From the NCBI GenBank assembly GCA_963589785.1, contig CAVAMJ010000015.1:1-55433 (forward strand): a DNA stretch of 55,433 nt. The letters run 5' to 3'. The position numbers were made by a program, and so were the translations under genes. Each line of letters begins with the position of its first letter. Within the stretch, counting starts at the first letter, position 1. The DNA comes from SIG603 sp963589785 (lineage in GTDB: Bacteria; Bacillota; Clostridia; Oscillospirales; Acutalibacteraceae). Shown here piece by piece: positions 25,141-33,282 of this stretch. The notes beneath the pieces are model-generated. The model was not told the origin of the DNA, searched no databases, and saw nothing but the letters and a program-made list of their open reading frames with translations.

Positions 25141-26934
25141 ATGGATATTGTCGAAAGAAGTAATATAGAAGAAAAATACCTCTGGGATTTAAGCTCAATG
25201 TTTGAGAGTGACGAAGCATTCGAGAAGGCTCTTGATGAGGCGGCGGCTTATATTCCGAAAATCAAGGAGTATGAGGGTAAGGCTGTCAAAAATGCAGAGA
25301 CTCTTCTCTCTTACCTAAAGCTTGAAGATGAAGTGGGAGTTCTTCTCTCAAAAATCACGAACTACGCTCAGAGAAAAAGCGACGAGGATACTCGTGTAGC
25401 GAAATATCAGGACTACACAAACAAGAGCATGAGTCTTTATGTCAGCCTTGATTCCGCTTCCGCTTGGTTCATTCCTGAGCTTTTAACTCTCTCCGATGAG
25501 GAAATCGAGTCTTTCTACAAGGAGTGCGGTGAGCTTGAGCTTTACAGAAGAAAGCTTTCTCAGATTTTCGCACAGAGAGAGCACACGCTTTCTCCGAAGG
25601 AAGAACAGCTTTTGGCGGCGGCAGGAGAGATGTCCTCTCAGGCTGAAATAATCTATTCTATGTTTGCGGATGCCGACCTCAAATTTGCCGATGCTACGGA
25701 CAGCCTCGGAAACAAGCACGCTGTAACTCACGGCAGCTTTGTTCCGCTAGAGATGAGTTCTGACAGAGAACTTAGAAAATCTGCATACGAGTCGCTTTAC
25801 GAGACATATAAGAACTTCCGCAATACCTGTGCTTCCACTCTTTCCGCTCAGGTAAAACAGCTTAAATTCTTTGCTGATGCAAAAAAATATAACACCACCC
25901 TTGAGGCGGCTTTGGATGATACCGAGGTTCCGACAGAGGTTTACACAAATCTCATCGAGGCAGTCCACAGCGGAATGGACTCGATGTATAAGTATGTTAA
26001 GCTTAGAAAAAAGCTTTTAAAGGTTGACGAGCTTCATTTCTACGATATTTATGCTCCGATTATCTCCGATGTCGATATGCATTTCACCTATGAGGAGGCT
26101 TGCGAGCTCATTTTAAAGGCACTTGAGCCGATGGGCGAGGATTACCTTGCGATAGTAAAGAAGGGTCTTAGCGAGAGATGGATCGATGTTTATGAGAACC
26201 CGGGCAAGAGAAGCGGCGCTTACTCAGCCGGCGGATACGGAATGAATCCGAATATTCTCTTAAACTTCCACGGAACACTAAACGATGTTTTCACACTAAT
26301 TCACGAGATGGGACATTCGGTTCACACCTATCTTTCGAGCCATAACCAGCCGCCTGTTTACTCCGACTATGTAATTTTCGTAGCCGAGGTTGCTTCAACA
26401 TGCAATGAAGCACTTCTCATGCAGTATTTGCTGAAGACAACAACGGACAAAAAGCAGAAGGCTTATATCCTCAATCACTTCCTCGAGCAGTTCAAGTCAA
26501 CTCTTTACCGCCAGTGCATGTTCGCTGAATTTGAGCTTGAGATTAATAAGCTCAACGAGAGAGGCGAGGGCGTCACTGCAGACGCTTGCACGGAGATTTA
26601 CCGCAATTTGCAGAAGCTTTATTTCGGTGACGAAATAGTCATTGATGACGAGATTTGTCACGAGTGGGCAAGAATTCCGCATTTTTACTATAATTACTAT
26701 GTATATCAGTATTCAACGGGATTTGCGGCGGCAATGGCACTTTCTCAGAGAATTTTGACTATGGGTGAGCCGGCTGTCAAAGATTATATCGGTTTCCTTA
26801 GCGGCGGAAGCTCCAAGACACCTATTGAGCTTTTAAGAGGTGCGGGAGTTGATATGGCTTCCCCTGAGCCTGTTCTTTCAGCTATCAAGGTATTTGACGG
26901 TCTCATTGACGAGATGAACGAGATTGCCGAGTGA
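25141..26934 (+). CDS. pepF: Oligoendopeptidase F (M3B family)
   Basis: A 597-residue cytoplasmic zinc endopeptidase that cuts short peptides. The zinc motif is HEMGHSVH in LIHEMGHSVHTYLS with the downstream Glu (EVASTCNE) as third ligand; the SAGGYG and YYVYQYSTGFAAA segments are typical. I prefer the ATG at 25141, with AAAGGTG 6 nt upstream, over a GTG three codons earlier. It is followed after 14 bp by trmO on the same strand. Confidence 0.94.
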   Translation: MDIVERSNIEEKYLWDLSSMFESDEAFEKALDEAAAYIPKIKEYEGKAVKNAETLLSYLKLEDEVGVLLSKITNYAQRKSDEDTRVAKYQDYTNKSMSLYVSLDSASAWFIPELLTLSDEEIESFYKECGELELYRRKLSQIFAQREHTLSPKEEQLLAAAGEMSSQAEIIYSMFADADLKFADATDSLGNKHAVTHGSFVPLEMSSDRELRKSAYESLYETYKNFRNTCASTLSAQVKQLKFFADAKKYNTTLEAALDDTEVPTEVYTNLIEAVHSGMDSMYKYVKLRKKLLKVDELHFYDIYAPIISDVDMHFTYEEACELILKALEPMGEDYLAIVKKGLSERWIDVYENPGKRSGAYSAGGYGMNPNILLNFHGTLNDVFTLIHEMGHSVHTYLSSHNQPPVYSDYVIFVAEVASTCNEALLMQYLLKTTTDKKQKAYILNHFLEQFKSTLYRQCMFAEFELEINKLNERGEGVTADACTEIYRNLQKLYFGDEIVIDDEICHEWARIPHFYYNYYVYQYSTGFAAAMALSQRILTMGEPAVKDYIGFLSGGSSKTPIELLRGAGVDMASPEPVLSAIKVFDGLIDEMNEIAE

Positions 26935-26948
26935 TGCGGTGAGAGAAA

Positions 26949-27647
26949 ATGAAAGACAATAATCTTCCGACCGAAACAAAGCTTAATTATATCGCAAGAA
27001 TACACACGGATTTTCCGTCAAAATTCGGCATACCGAGACAGTCGGGGCTTGAAGCGAACATAGCGAGAATAGTTATGGAGCCTGAATATCGACGTGCAGA
27101 GGCTTTTCGTGGGCTTGAGGAATACTCTCACATTTGGGTGATATGGGATTTTTCCGAAAATCACAGAGACACGTGGAGTCCGACAGTTCGTCCGCCGAGA
27201 CTCGGCGGAAACGAGCGCATGGGAGTTTTTGCGACAAGATCGCCGTTTCGCCCAAATCCGATAGGGATTTCTTCGCTGAAGCTTATCGGCGTAGATTACG
27301 AATGTGAGGATGCACCCGTGCTTATCGTCAGCGGTGCCGACATGATGAACGGAACTCCGATATTTGATATTAAGCCGTACATTGCGGCGGATTGTCATTT
27401 GGACGCAAAGGAGGGCTTTTCGGGCAGAGTGAAACAGCACTTTTTGACCGTGGAGTTTGACTGCGAAAAGCCGTGCGATATGACGGCAGAACAGTTTGAA
27501 ACCCTCAAAGGGGCGCTAAGAGAGGACCCAAGACCGTCGTATCAGAAAGACGAAAACAGAATTTACGGAATGAGCTTTGCAAACTGGGATGTGAAATTCT
27601 CTGTTTGTGAAAATAAACTTACCGTTAAAGGCTTTGAAAAGCTTTAA
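26949..27647 (+). CDS. trmO: tRNA (N6-threonylcarbamoyladenosine-37) N6-methyltransferase
   Basis: A 232-residue TsaA/TrmO-fold protein that methylates t6A37 of certain threonine tRNAs using SAM. Recognisable segments are PRQSGL, FRGLEEYSHIWVIWDFSE, RPPRLGGNERMGVFATRSPFRPNPIGIS and GADMMNGTPIFDIKPYI; the fold is the beta-barrel of this family. It follows pepF by 14 bp and is probably cotranscribed, then ends in a strong terminator. Confidence 0.93.
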   Translation: MKDNNLPTETKLNYIARIHTDFPSKFGIPRQSGLEANIARIVMEPEYRRAEAFRGLEEYSHIWVIWDFSENHRDTWSPTVRPPRLGGNERMGVFATRSPFRPNPIGISSLKLIGVDYECEDAPVLIVSGADMMNGTPIFDIKPYIAADCHLDAKEGFSGRVKQHFLTVEFDCEKPCDMTAEQFETLKGALREDPRPSYQKDENRIYGMSFANWDVKFSVCENKLTVKGFEKL

Positions 27648-27649
27648 AT

Positions 27650-27690
27650 AACAAAAACTGCGAGGTGATGTCACTTCGCAGTTTTTGTTT
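27650..27690. terminator. Bidirectional terminator between trmO and the Fe-S protein gene
   Basis: AACAAAAACTGCGAGGTGA pairs with TCACTTCGCAGTTTTTGTT (one mismatch/wobble), with a 2-nt loop. The A-run and T-run in the arms serve both strands. Confidence 0.85.
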
Positions 27691-27710
27691 GGTTTATGTA
27701 GTTAGAAAAA

Positions 27711-28448
27711 TCAGTCTTGTAGGCTTCCGTCAATGTTCACAGTGACAACCTGCCACGGAATGAACTTTCCGCTTTCCATGAGAGCCTTTTTTGCAGCCAT
27801 CTCAAGACCGCCACAGCAAGGAACTTCCATTCTCACGATTGTTACCGATGTGATGTCGTTCTGCTTGATGATTTCTGTGAGCTTCTCGCTGTAATCAACA
27901 GAATCAAGCTTAGGACAGCCGATGAGAGTTGTTTTGCCCTTGATGAATTCCTGGTGGAAATTAGCATAGGAATAAGCCGTGCAGTCAGCCGCAATCAAAA
28001 GCTTTGCGCCGTCAAAGTAAGGCGCTTTTATCGGAGCGAGCTTAATCTGAACGGGCCAGTTTCTAAGCTGAGAACCGATAGCGACAGGAGCGGTAGGAAC
28101 GCTTTCTTCTGTCGGCTCCTCGTTTCTTATCATCTGGCGCATTCTTGAGCCGGGGCATCCGCCGGCGGGTGCATTATGAATGAACTCCTGCATTTTCTTC
28201 TGCATCTCTCTTTGCTTCTTGTGCTCCTCAACTGCCTTTTCGTCGTATGCGGCAGCTTCTCTTGTCTCAAATGTGATTGCACCTGTCGGGCACTCCGGCA
28301 GACAATCGCCCATGCCGTCACAATAATCATCACGCAAAAGTTTTGCTTTTCCGTCTATCATTCCGATTGCTCCCTCGTGGCATGCGTTTGCACATGCTCC
28401 GCAACCGTTACACTTTTCCTCGTCAATATGAATAACCTGTCTCAACAT
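27711..28448 (-). CDS. Dicluster 4Fe-4S ferredoxin-domain protein
   Basis: A 245-residue protein with an N-terminal two-cluster ferredoxin domain: CNGCGACANACHEGAI, then CDGMGDCLPECPTGAI, whose second set has the wider Cx5C spacing. A Lys/Glu/Gln-rich linker follows (residues about 85-110). The C-terminal domain carries conserved cysteines in AADCTAYSY, GCPKLD and VPCCGGLEMAA, which suggests redox or metal chemistry. It diverges from a Crp/Fnr regulator gene with a palindromic operator between them. An oxidative or nitrosative stress or electron-transfer role fits, but no partner enzyme is adjacent. Confidence 0.82.
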   Translation of the reverse strand: MLRQVIHIDEEKCNGCGACANACHEGAIGMIDGKAKLLRDDYCDGMGDCLPECPTGAITFETREAAAYDEKAVEEHKKQREMQKKMQEFIHNAPAGGCPGSRMRQMIRNEEPTEESVPTAPVAIGSQLRNWPVQIKLAPIKAPYFDGAKLLIAADCTAYSYANFHQEFIKGKTTLIGCPKLDSVDYSEKLTEIIKQNDITSVTIVRMEVPCCGGLEMAAKKALMESGKFIPWQVVTVNIDGSLQD

Positions 28449-28501
28449 AAGTTTTTACGCCCTTTCTTAACTTTGTGGGTCTTTCTTGACTTTATGAACT
28501 T

Positions 28502-28543
28502 AGTATAATATCATTTGAATATAAATTCCGTTGTTATAACAAC
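28502..28543 (-). promoter_or_regulatory. Crp/Fnr-type operator and activator-dependent promoter of the Fe-S protein gene
   Basis: GTTGTTATAACAAC (28530-28543) is a perfect 14-bp palindrome. On the minus strand a -10 TATACT (28502-28507) predicts a start near 28495, which centres the palindrome at -41.5, the class II activator position. On the plus strand it lies 18 bp before the regulator's own start codon, so it may also repress that gene. Confidence 0.6.
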
Positions 28544-28561
28544 ATTTCAAAAAGGATTATC

Positions 28562-29221
28562 ATGAATTTTAAATTTTTGACAGAGACAAAGCTGTTTAAA
28601 GGAATTACCGAAGAAAACCTTGAGGAGCTGATAAATTTGCTCGATTATAAAACTAAGACCTACCAAAAGGGGGAATATATCCTCTTGGCAGGCGAAAAAA
28701 TAAGCGATTTGTGCCTTGTGCTTTCTGGCAAGGTTAAGATAGAATTTTCCGATTTATGGGGAAATTCAACCATACTTGGGCTAACGGGCAAGGGCGGAGT
28801 CTTTGCGGAATCCTATGCGATAGACGGCACAAGACCGCTCATGGTGAATGCGGTAGCCGAAGAGAAAAGCGAGGTGCTTTTCTTAAATGTGCCGAGACTT
28901 CTTAGCGTGAACGAAACGGGAAACGATGCGGCGGCACGGGCGATTTCCAACATGCTTAAAATAAGTGCGGGAATGAATATCGGACTTTCGCAGAAGATAT
29001 TTCATTCCTCGCCGAAAAAAATCCGTGAGAGACTTATGAGTTTTCTCACATATCAATCGGAAATTCACGGCTCGAACAGCTTCGATATTGCTATGAACCG
29101 TGAGCAAATGGCAGAGTACTTAAATCTTGACAGAAGTGCACTCTCAAAGGAACTTAGCAAAATGAAAGCGGAAGGCTTGATAGACTTCCGCAAAAATCAT
29201 TTTGCTATTTTCAAGCCTTAG
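28562..29221 (+). CDS. Crp/Fnr-family transcriptional regulator
   Basis: A 219-residue regulator with an N-terminal cyclic-nucleotide-binding-type beta-roll (YILLAGEKISDLCLVLSGKVKIEF) and a C-terminal winged helix (MNREQMAEYLNLDRSALSKELSKMKAEGLIDF). It lacks the N-terminal cysteine cluster of Fnr; the only Cys is in DLCLVL, so it does not look like an Fe-S oxygen sensor. Divergence from the Fe-S protein gene and the shared palindrome make that gene the likely target. Relatives next to such ferredoxins include HcpR-type nitrosative-stress regulators, but the ligand here is not shown. AAAGGA precedes the ATG. Its 3' end overlaps the convergent NYN gene by 11 bp. Confidence 0.86.
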   Translation: MNFKFLTETKLFKGITEENLEELINLLDYKTKTYQKGEYILLAGEKISDLCLVLSGKVKIEFSDLWGNSTILGLTGKGGVFAESYAIDGTRPLMVNAVAEEKSEVLFLNVPRLLSVNETGNDAAARAISNMLKISAGMNIGLSQKIFHSSPKKIRERLMSFLTYQSEIHGSNSFDIAMNREQMAEYLNLDRSALSKELSKMKAEGLIDFRKNHFAIFKP

Positions 29222-30626
29222 AAAAGGCATCGTTTAAAATCGGCTTTATGAGCCTATAAACCTCGGTCGCTCTGTCGGGTGAGGTTTTATTTAAGCTTTG
29301 CTGTAAGAGACAATGAACCTCAGCCTTGCTTTTAGATGAAAGGATTATTTCCGTCACGATTTTAGCTTCATTCGGATTGTGGATAAGCTCGAGAATTTGA
29401 CGGTAGTATTTAGAGTAATTTTCCTTGCTATAGGTGACGGTGGTGTTGTTCTTTTTGGATGGGATCGACGGCTTTGCCGTGAGCAGAGGAACGATTTTAT
29501 CGTAGATTTCCTTTGCTTGAGCGCCGTAGATTTGCTGGAGCTCGTTGTGAACCTCGGATTTATCGCTTGTTTTCGAGAGAATTTTGCTTACGGCTTCAGC
29601 CTTTTTTCTGTCACCGATAAGTGAAACAAGATTTTCTAAAGCTTCGTTTGTTTTGCTGTCTTTAGCCGTGACATTTTTTTTGCTCGATTTTTCGCTGTCC
29701 GATGTCTTTGTGAGGGAAGTGCTTTTTTCTTTTTTAACGGTGGCAAGGCTCAGGCTTTTTTGCTTGATTTCAGCCAAAGCAACAGACGGCTTTTCTGTTT
29801 TCTCTGTTTCCTTTGCCTTTTCCGTAATAATCGGTTCTTCCTTTTGCTTGGAGACGGGGGCGTCAAGCTTAGAATAAACGGGTACGGCGGGAGATTTCTC
29901 CGCTTTCTTTTCAGCGGTCGGTGCAGTCTGCGGTTTAGCCGCCAATACTGTTTCCTGCTTGACTTCTTGCTTAATTTCAGGCTTGATTTCAGAATTTATT
30001 TTTGATTTAATCTCTGATTTTATCTCTGTTTTAATTTCTGATTTTGGTTCTGCTTTAAGCTCTGTTTTATTATCTTTCGTCTGCTTTGTGATGGGCGGAA
30101 GATTTTTCTTGCTTTGGGTACTGCTCTTTTTGGAAAGCTTAACCTTTGTCTTTGAGGGTGCGGCAGTGCTTTTTCTGTTGCTGACGGTTTTTGATGTCGT
30201 TTTGTTCTTTTTGGACGAAACGGCTTTTTCGGTTTTGGTCGGTTTGCTATCTAAAGTCGGCTTTTCTTCTTCGTTAGCGATGTTTGGTATAAGCGTAACC
30301 TTTATGCCCTTGTTTTTCCAGAAGCTTTCGAGACATTCATAGCCTTTGTCTGCGCTCACTATGAAGAAATTGGCGAACGGGTGCTTGTGGGCCATGTAGC
30401 CTAGGTATGAGGAAAGCTGAAAATCAAGGAAATCGTGTCTGCCGATTTCTGCCTGCTCTAGCATAACCTTTGCTTTGGTATCGTTGATCGATTTCATGCA
30501 GTCGATAGTTATGCTCTGAGCATTTTCGGAATAGAAGATGACGACTTTATCGAATCTGCCAAGCTTTTCTATGCCGTAAAGTCCGTGAAGCTTAGTGTTT
30601 TCGTAGTCAATAAAATATATGTTCAT
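29211..30626 (-). CDS. NYN (PIN-like) domain protein with charged linker and tandem C-terminal repeats
   Basis: A 471-residue protein. Residues 1-120 form an NYN/PIN-like nuclease fold with acidic residues in YFIDYEN, DFLDFQL and VSADKGYE. Residues about 125-330 are a low-complexity Lys/Glu/Ser/Thr linker with EIK-type four-residue repeats. The C-terminus has two related helical repeats of about 55 residues: one with AVSKILSKTSDKSEVHNELQQ, the other with IVTEIILSSKSKAEVHCLLQQ. I know no name for these repeats. NYN proteins act on RNA; the rest may bind RNA or a partner. It follows pgsA by 8 bp on the same strand. Confidence 0.78.
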   Translation of the reverse strand: MNIYFIDYENTKLHGLYGIEKLGRFDKVVIFYSENAQSITIDCMKSINDTKAKVMLEQAEIGRHDFLDFQLSSYLGYMAHKHPFANFFIVSADKGYECLESFWKNKGIKVTLIPNIANEEEKPTLDSKPTKTEKAVSSKKNKTTSKTVSNRKSTAAPSKTKVKLSKKSSTQSKKNLPPITKQTKDNKTELKAEPKSEIKTEIKSEIKSKINSEIKPEIKQEVKQETVLAAKPQTAPTAEKKAEKSPAVPVYSKLDAPVSKQKEEPIITEKAKETEKTEKPSVALAEIKQKSLSLATVKKEKSTSLTKTSDSEKSSKKNVTAKDSKTNEALENLVSLIGDRKKAEAVSKILSKTSDKSEVHNELQQIYGAQAKEIYDKIVPLLTAKPSIPSKKNNTTVTYSKENYSKYYRQILELIHNPNEAKIVTEIILSSKSKAEVHCLLQQSLNKTSPDRATEVYRLIKPILNDAFSKA

Positions 30627-30634
30627 GCGATTTA

Positions 30635-31204
30635 TTACTTAAAATCAGCAATGGCATTCCAGTTATCCTTGATGTAGATGATACCTGAAATGAGCGCCAT
30701 GAGTGTGCAGAGACCGACGAAGCATTCGCCGATGACATAGAAGAGAGCGGAGTAAGCGGTGCAAAGTCCGAGCTGAAGAACATACTGAAGAACGAGAACC
30801 ACCAAAATAGCGATGATCTGGGTGACTGTCTTTGCCTTGCCCCAGTTGTTTGCGGCAATGACTGTTCCGCTTGATGCGGCAACAAGTCTAATGGATGTGA
30901 CTGCGAACTCACGGAACATAATGATGATTACAAAATACGGATTTGTGTGGCCGAGAGCAACAAAGCAAATCATGGCTGCCATAACGAGGATTTTGTCGGC
31001 GAGCGGATCCATGAATTTTCCGAAGTTTGTGATGAGGTGGTCACGGCGAGCTATTTTTCCGTCAAGGTGATCTGTGTAGGATGCGACGGCAAAGATAATC
31101 AAAGCTATGAGGTAGCTGTGAGGAATGAAGGTTGCCATCAAAAAGAACACGAAAAACGGAACGAGGATAACTCTAAGAAGTGTGAGTTTGTTTGGTAAAT
31201 TCAT
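30635..31204 (-). CDS. pgsA: CDP-diacylglycerol-glycerol-3-phosphate 3-phosphatidyltransferase
   Basis: A 189-residue membrane enzyme that commits CDP-diacylglycerol to phosphatidylglycerol. The CDP-alcohol phosphotransferase signature DGx2ARx8Gx3Dx3D is intact in DHLDGKIARRDHLITNFGKFMDPLADK. About four to six membrane helices and the N-terminal MNLPNKLTLLRV are typical. The ribosome site AAGGAG precedes the ATG, and the NYN gene follows at once. Confidence 0.94.
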   Translation of the reverse strand: MNLPNKLTLLRVILVPFFVFFLMATFIPHSYLIALIIFAVASYTDHLDGKIARRDHLITNFGKFMDPLADKILVMAAMICFVALGHTNPYFVIIIMFREFAVTSIRLVAASSGTVIAANNWGKAKTVTQIIAILVVLVLQYVLQLGLCTAYSALFYVIGECFVGLCTLMALISGIIYIKDNWNAIADFK

Positions 31205-31320
31205 TATATTTCTCCTTTAGTATTACGGGATAAATTTAAATTTCGCACTCTTTTAAGTATATCATACCAAGGTTTTTTTATCAATCTTGATTGTGCGAAG
31301 AAAAAGGGGATAAAACTTCC

Positions 31321-31357
31321 AAAAGAAAGGAGATATTCTCACAAAAAGAATATCTCC
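31321..31357 (-). terminator. Terminator of the HtrA operon
   Basis: GGAGATATTC pairs perfectly with GAATATCTCC, followed on the minus strand by TTTCTTTT. Confidence 0.75.
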
Positions 31358-31368
31358 GATTGGTTAAA

Positions 31369-33267
31369 TTACTTTTGAGTTTCGCCCTCATCGGCAAGCA
31401 AGGTGATTGTAACCTTGTATTCGTTGCCGTTTGCTGGGTGAACGATTGTTATTTCACAGCTGTCACCGGGTGAATAGGAGAGAAGTGCATTTGCAAGGCT
31501 TGTGAGACTGCTTACTTCGGTTCCGTCTACTGCGGTGATGACATCGCCGACCTTTGCGTCTGTGCCCTCAAAGCCTGAGCCTTCTGCAATGCTTACGATT
31601 TCTACGCCCGAAATAGTGAGGTCCTGATAGTTCATTCCTGTTATTCCGAGTCTTACTCTGCCCTCGACATAGCCTGTGGAGAGGAGCTGATCGATAATGT
31701 CTTTAGCCTTGGAAACGGGGATTGCAAAGCCCATTCCCTCGTAGTAGTCTGCGACAATCTTGGAGGAATTGATGCCGACAACCTGTCCGTACATATTTAC
31801 AAGAGGGCCGCCCGAGTTGCCCGGGTTGATTGCGGCGTCTGTCTGAATGTAGGTCATGCCGTTTGCGGAGTAGCTTCCGACTGTTCTGTCAAGACCGGAG
31901 ATGACACCTCGAGTGAGAGAACCGGAGAAGTCTGTTCCGCCGGGGTTTCCGACTGCGATGACCCATTCACCGATTGAGAGCTCGCTTGCATCGCCGAACT
32001 CTGCGGGGGTGTAGCCGTTACCGTCAATCTTCAAAATAGCAAGGTCGGTGGTTTTGTCAAAGCCGACTATAACGCAGTCGTGCTCTGTGCCGTCGCTTGT
32101 GGTGATTGAAACGATTGTGGATTTTGTGTTGTTTACAACGTGAGAGTTAGTGACGATGTAACCGTTTTCCGTGATGAAAATTCCCGTGCCGTAGCTTTCG
32201 CTGTAACTGCCTGTTGTCGTGGCAACTTTGGAATAAACCGTGACGGTTGACGGAAGAACCTTAGCGTAAACTTCCTCTGCGGAAAGCTCTGTGCCGCTTG
32301 GTTTCTTTGTGATTGTGATACCGTCTGTGTACGGGGTTACGTCTATGTCAGGCTCGATGGTCTGTGGGCTTTCTGAGCCCTCAGAGCTTTCGCTTGATTC
32401 TGCGCTCTTGTCGTTATCGTTTGGAGTACTGTTCTCGGAGTTATCTTCGTCGGCTTTTGAATTCTCGCTGTTTTCATCATTTTTTGGAGCGGGAGTAGCG
32501 TAAATAGAATCGCTTGGCTCTGATTTCTCCTCGGTTTTGTTCACAGTGGGAATGTTTCCGCCGTCAGATATGACAGAATAAGTGAATACTCCGCCGCCGA
32601 AAATAAAGAGGAAGAAAAGAACGAAAATAAAGAATTTTGTTCCGCCCTTCATCTTTTTCTTCATAGGTGGCTGAGGCGGCATTGGGGGATACATCGGCGG
32701 CATAGGCGTACCGTTCTGTGCGTATGGCATATTCTGCGCATATGGCTGAGCTCCCTGAGGATAAGGCATGTTCTGCGGCGGCATCTGTGAGGGTGCATAC
32801 GGCATGTTTTGTGCCCCTTGAGCACCGTACGGATACTGCTGATACGGCTGATAATAACCCTGCTGGGGATAAGTTTGCTGTGGGTTTTGCTGAGCGTTAT
32901 TTGTGCCTTGAGCTGGTTGCTGTGCCTGTGGGGGATAGACAAATCCGCCTCCCTGTGGGTAAGCGTTGTATCCGCCGTACTGGTATCCGTTTGGATACGG
33001 CTGAGAGACCCTCTCAGCGTTCTGCTGAGTATAATTCGGCACCTCTGCTTTCTCTGCTTCTTCGGAAACTTCTTGAGGGGCTTCAGAAACTTCGCTTCTC
33101 TCGGCATTTACAGTATCATTTACTTCGGCAGAAGTTTCCTCTGTTACGGGAGCATCGGAAGAAGATTTAGAAGCTTCTTCTGTTATTTCCTCTGCGCTTG
33201 TTTCTGCCACTTCGGCAGTATTTTCATTCTCGACCTTGTCGGGATTTTTTTCTTTTCTGTCAAACAT
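31369..33267 (-). CDS. HtrA/DegP-type membrane-anchored serine protease
   Basis: A 632-residue S1C protease. The first 80 residues are very acidic. Residues about 80-205 are Pro/Gln/Tyr/Gly-rich. One membrane helix (FFIFVLFFLFIFGGGVFTYSV) follows a KKKMKGG stretch, then an acidic extracellular linker, the trypsin-like domain and one PDZ domain. The catalytic triad is visible in NSHVVNN (His), TTDLAIL (Asp) and GNSGGPLV (Ser). It degrades or refolds damaged exported proteins at the outer face of the membrane. It follows a response regulator and histidine kinase (15 bp after the kinase), so this two-component system probably controls it, as CssRS controls htrA in Bacillus. The cytoplasmic N-terminal tail is unusually long. 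Confidence 0.93.
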   Translation of the reverse strand: MFDRKEKNPDKVENENTAEVAETSAEEITEEASKSSSDAPVTEETSAEVNDTVNAERSEVSEAPQEVSEEAEKAEVPNYTQQNAERVSQPYPNGYQYGGYNAYPQGGGFVYPPQAQQPAQGTNNAQQNPQQTYPQQGYYQPYQQYPYGAQGAQNMPYAPSQMPPQNMPYPQGAQPYAQNMPYAQNGTPMPPMYPPMPPQPPMKKKMKGGTKFFIFVLFFLFIFGGGVFTYSVISDGGNIPTVNKTEEKSEPSDSIYATPAPKNDENSENSKADEDNSENSTPNDNDKSAESSESSEGSESPQTIEPDIDVTPYTDGITITKKPSGTELSAEEVYAKVLPSTVTVYSKVATTTGSYSESYGTGIFITENGYIVTNSHVVNNTKSTIVSITTSDGTEHDCVIVGFDKTTDLAILKIDGNGYTPAEFGDASELSIGEWVIAVGNPGGTDFSGSLTRGVISGLDRTVGSYSANGMTYIQTDAAINPGNSGGPLVNMYGQVVGINSSKIVADYYEGMGFAIPVSKAKDIIDQLLSTGYVEGRVRLGITGMNYQDLTISGVEIVSIAEGSGFEGTDAKVGDVITAVDGTEVSSLTSLANALLSYSPGDSCEITIVHPANGNEYKVTITLLADEGETQK

Positions 33268-33282
33268 TTTTATTTCCTTTCG

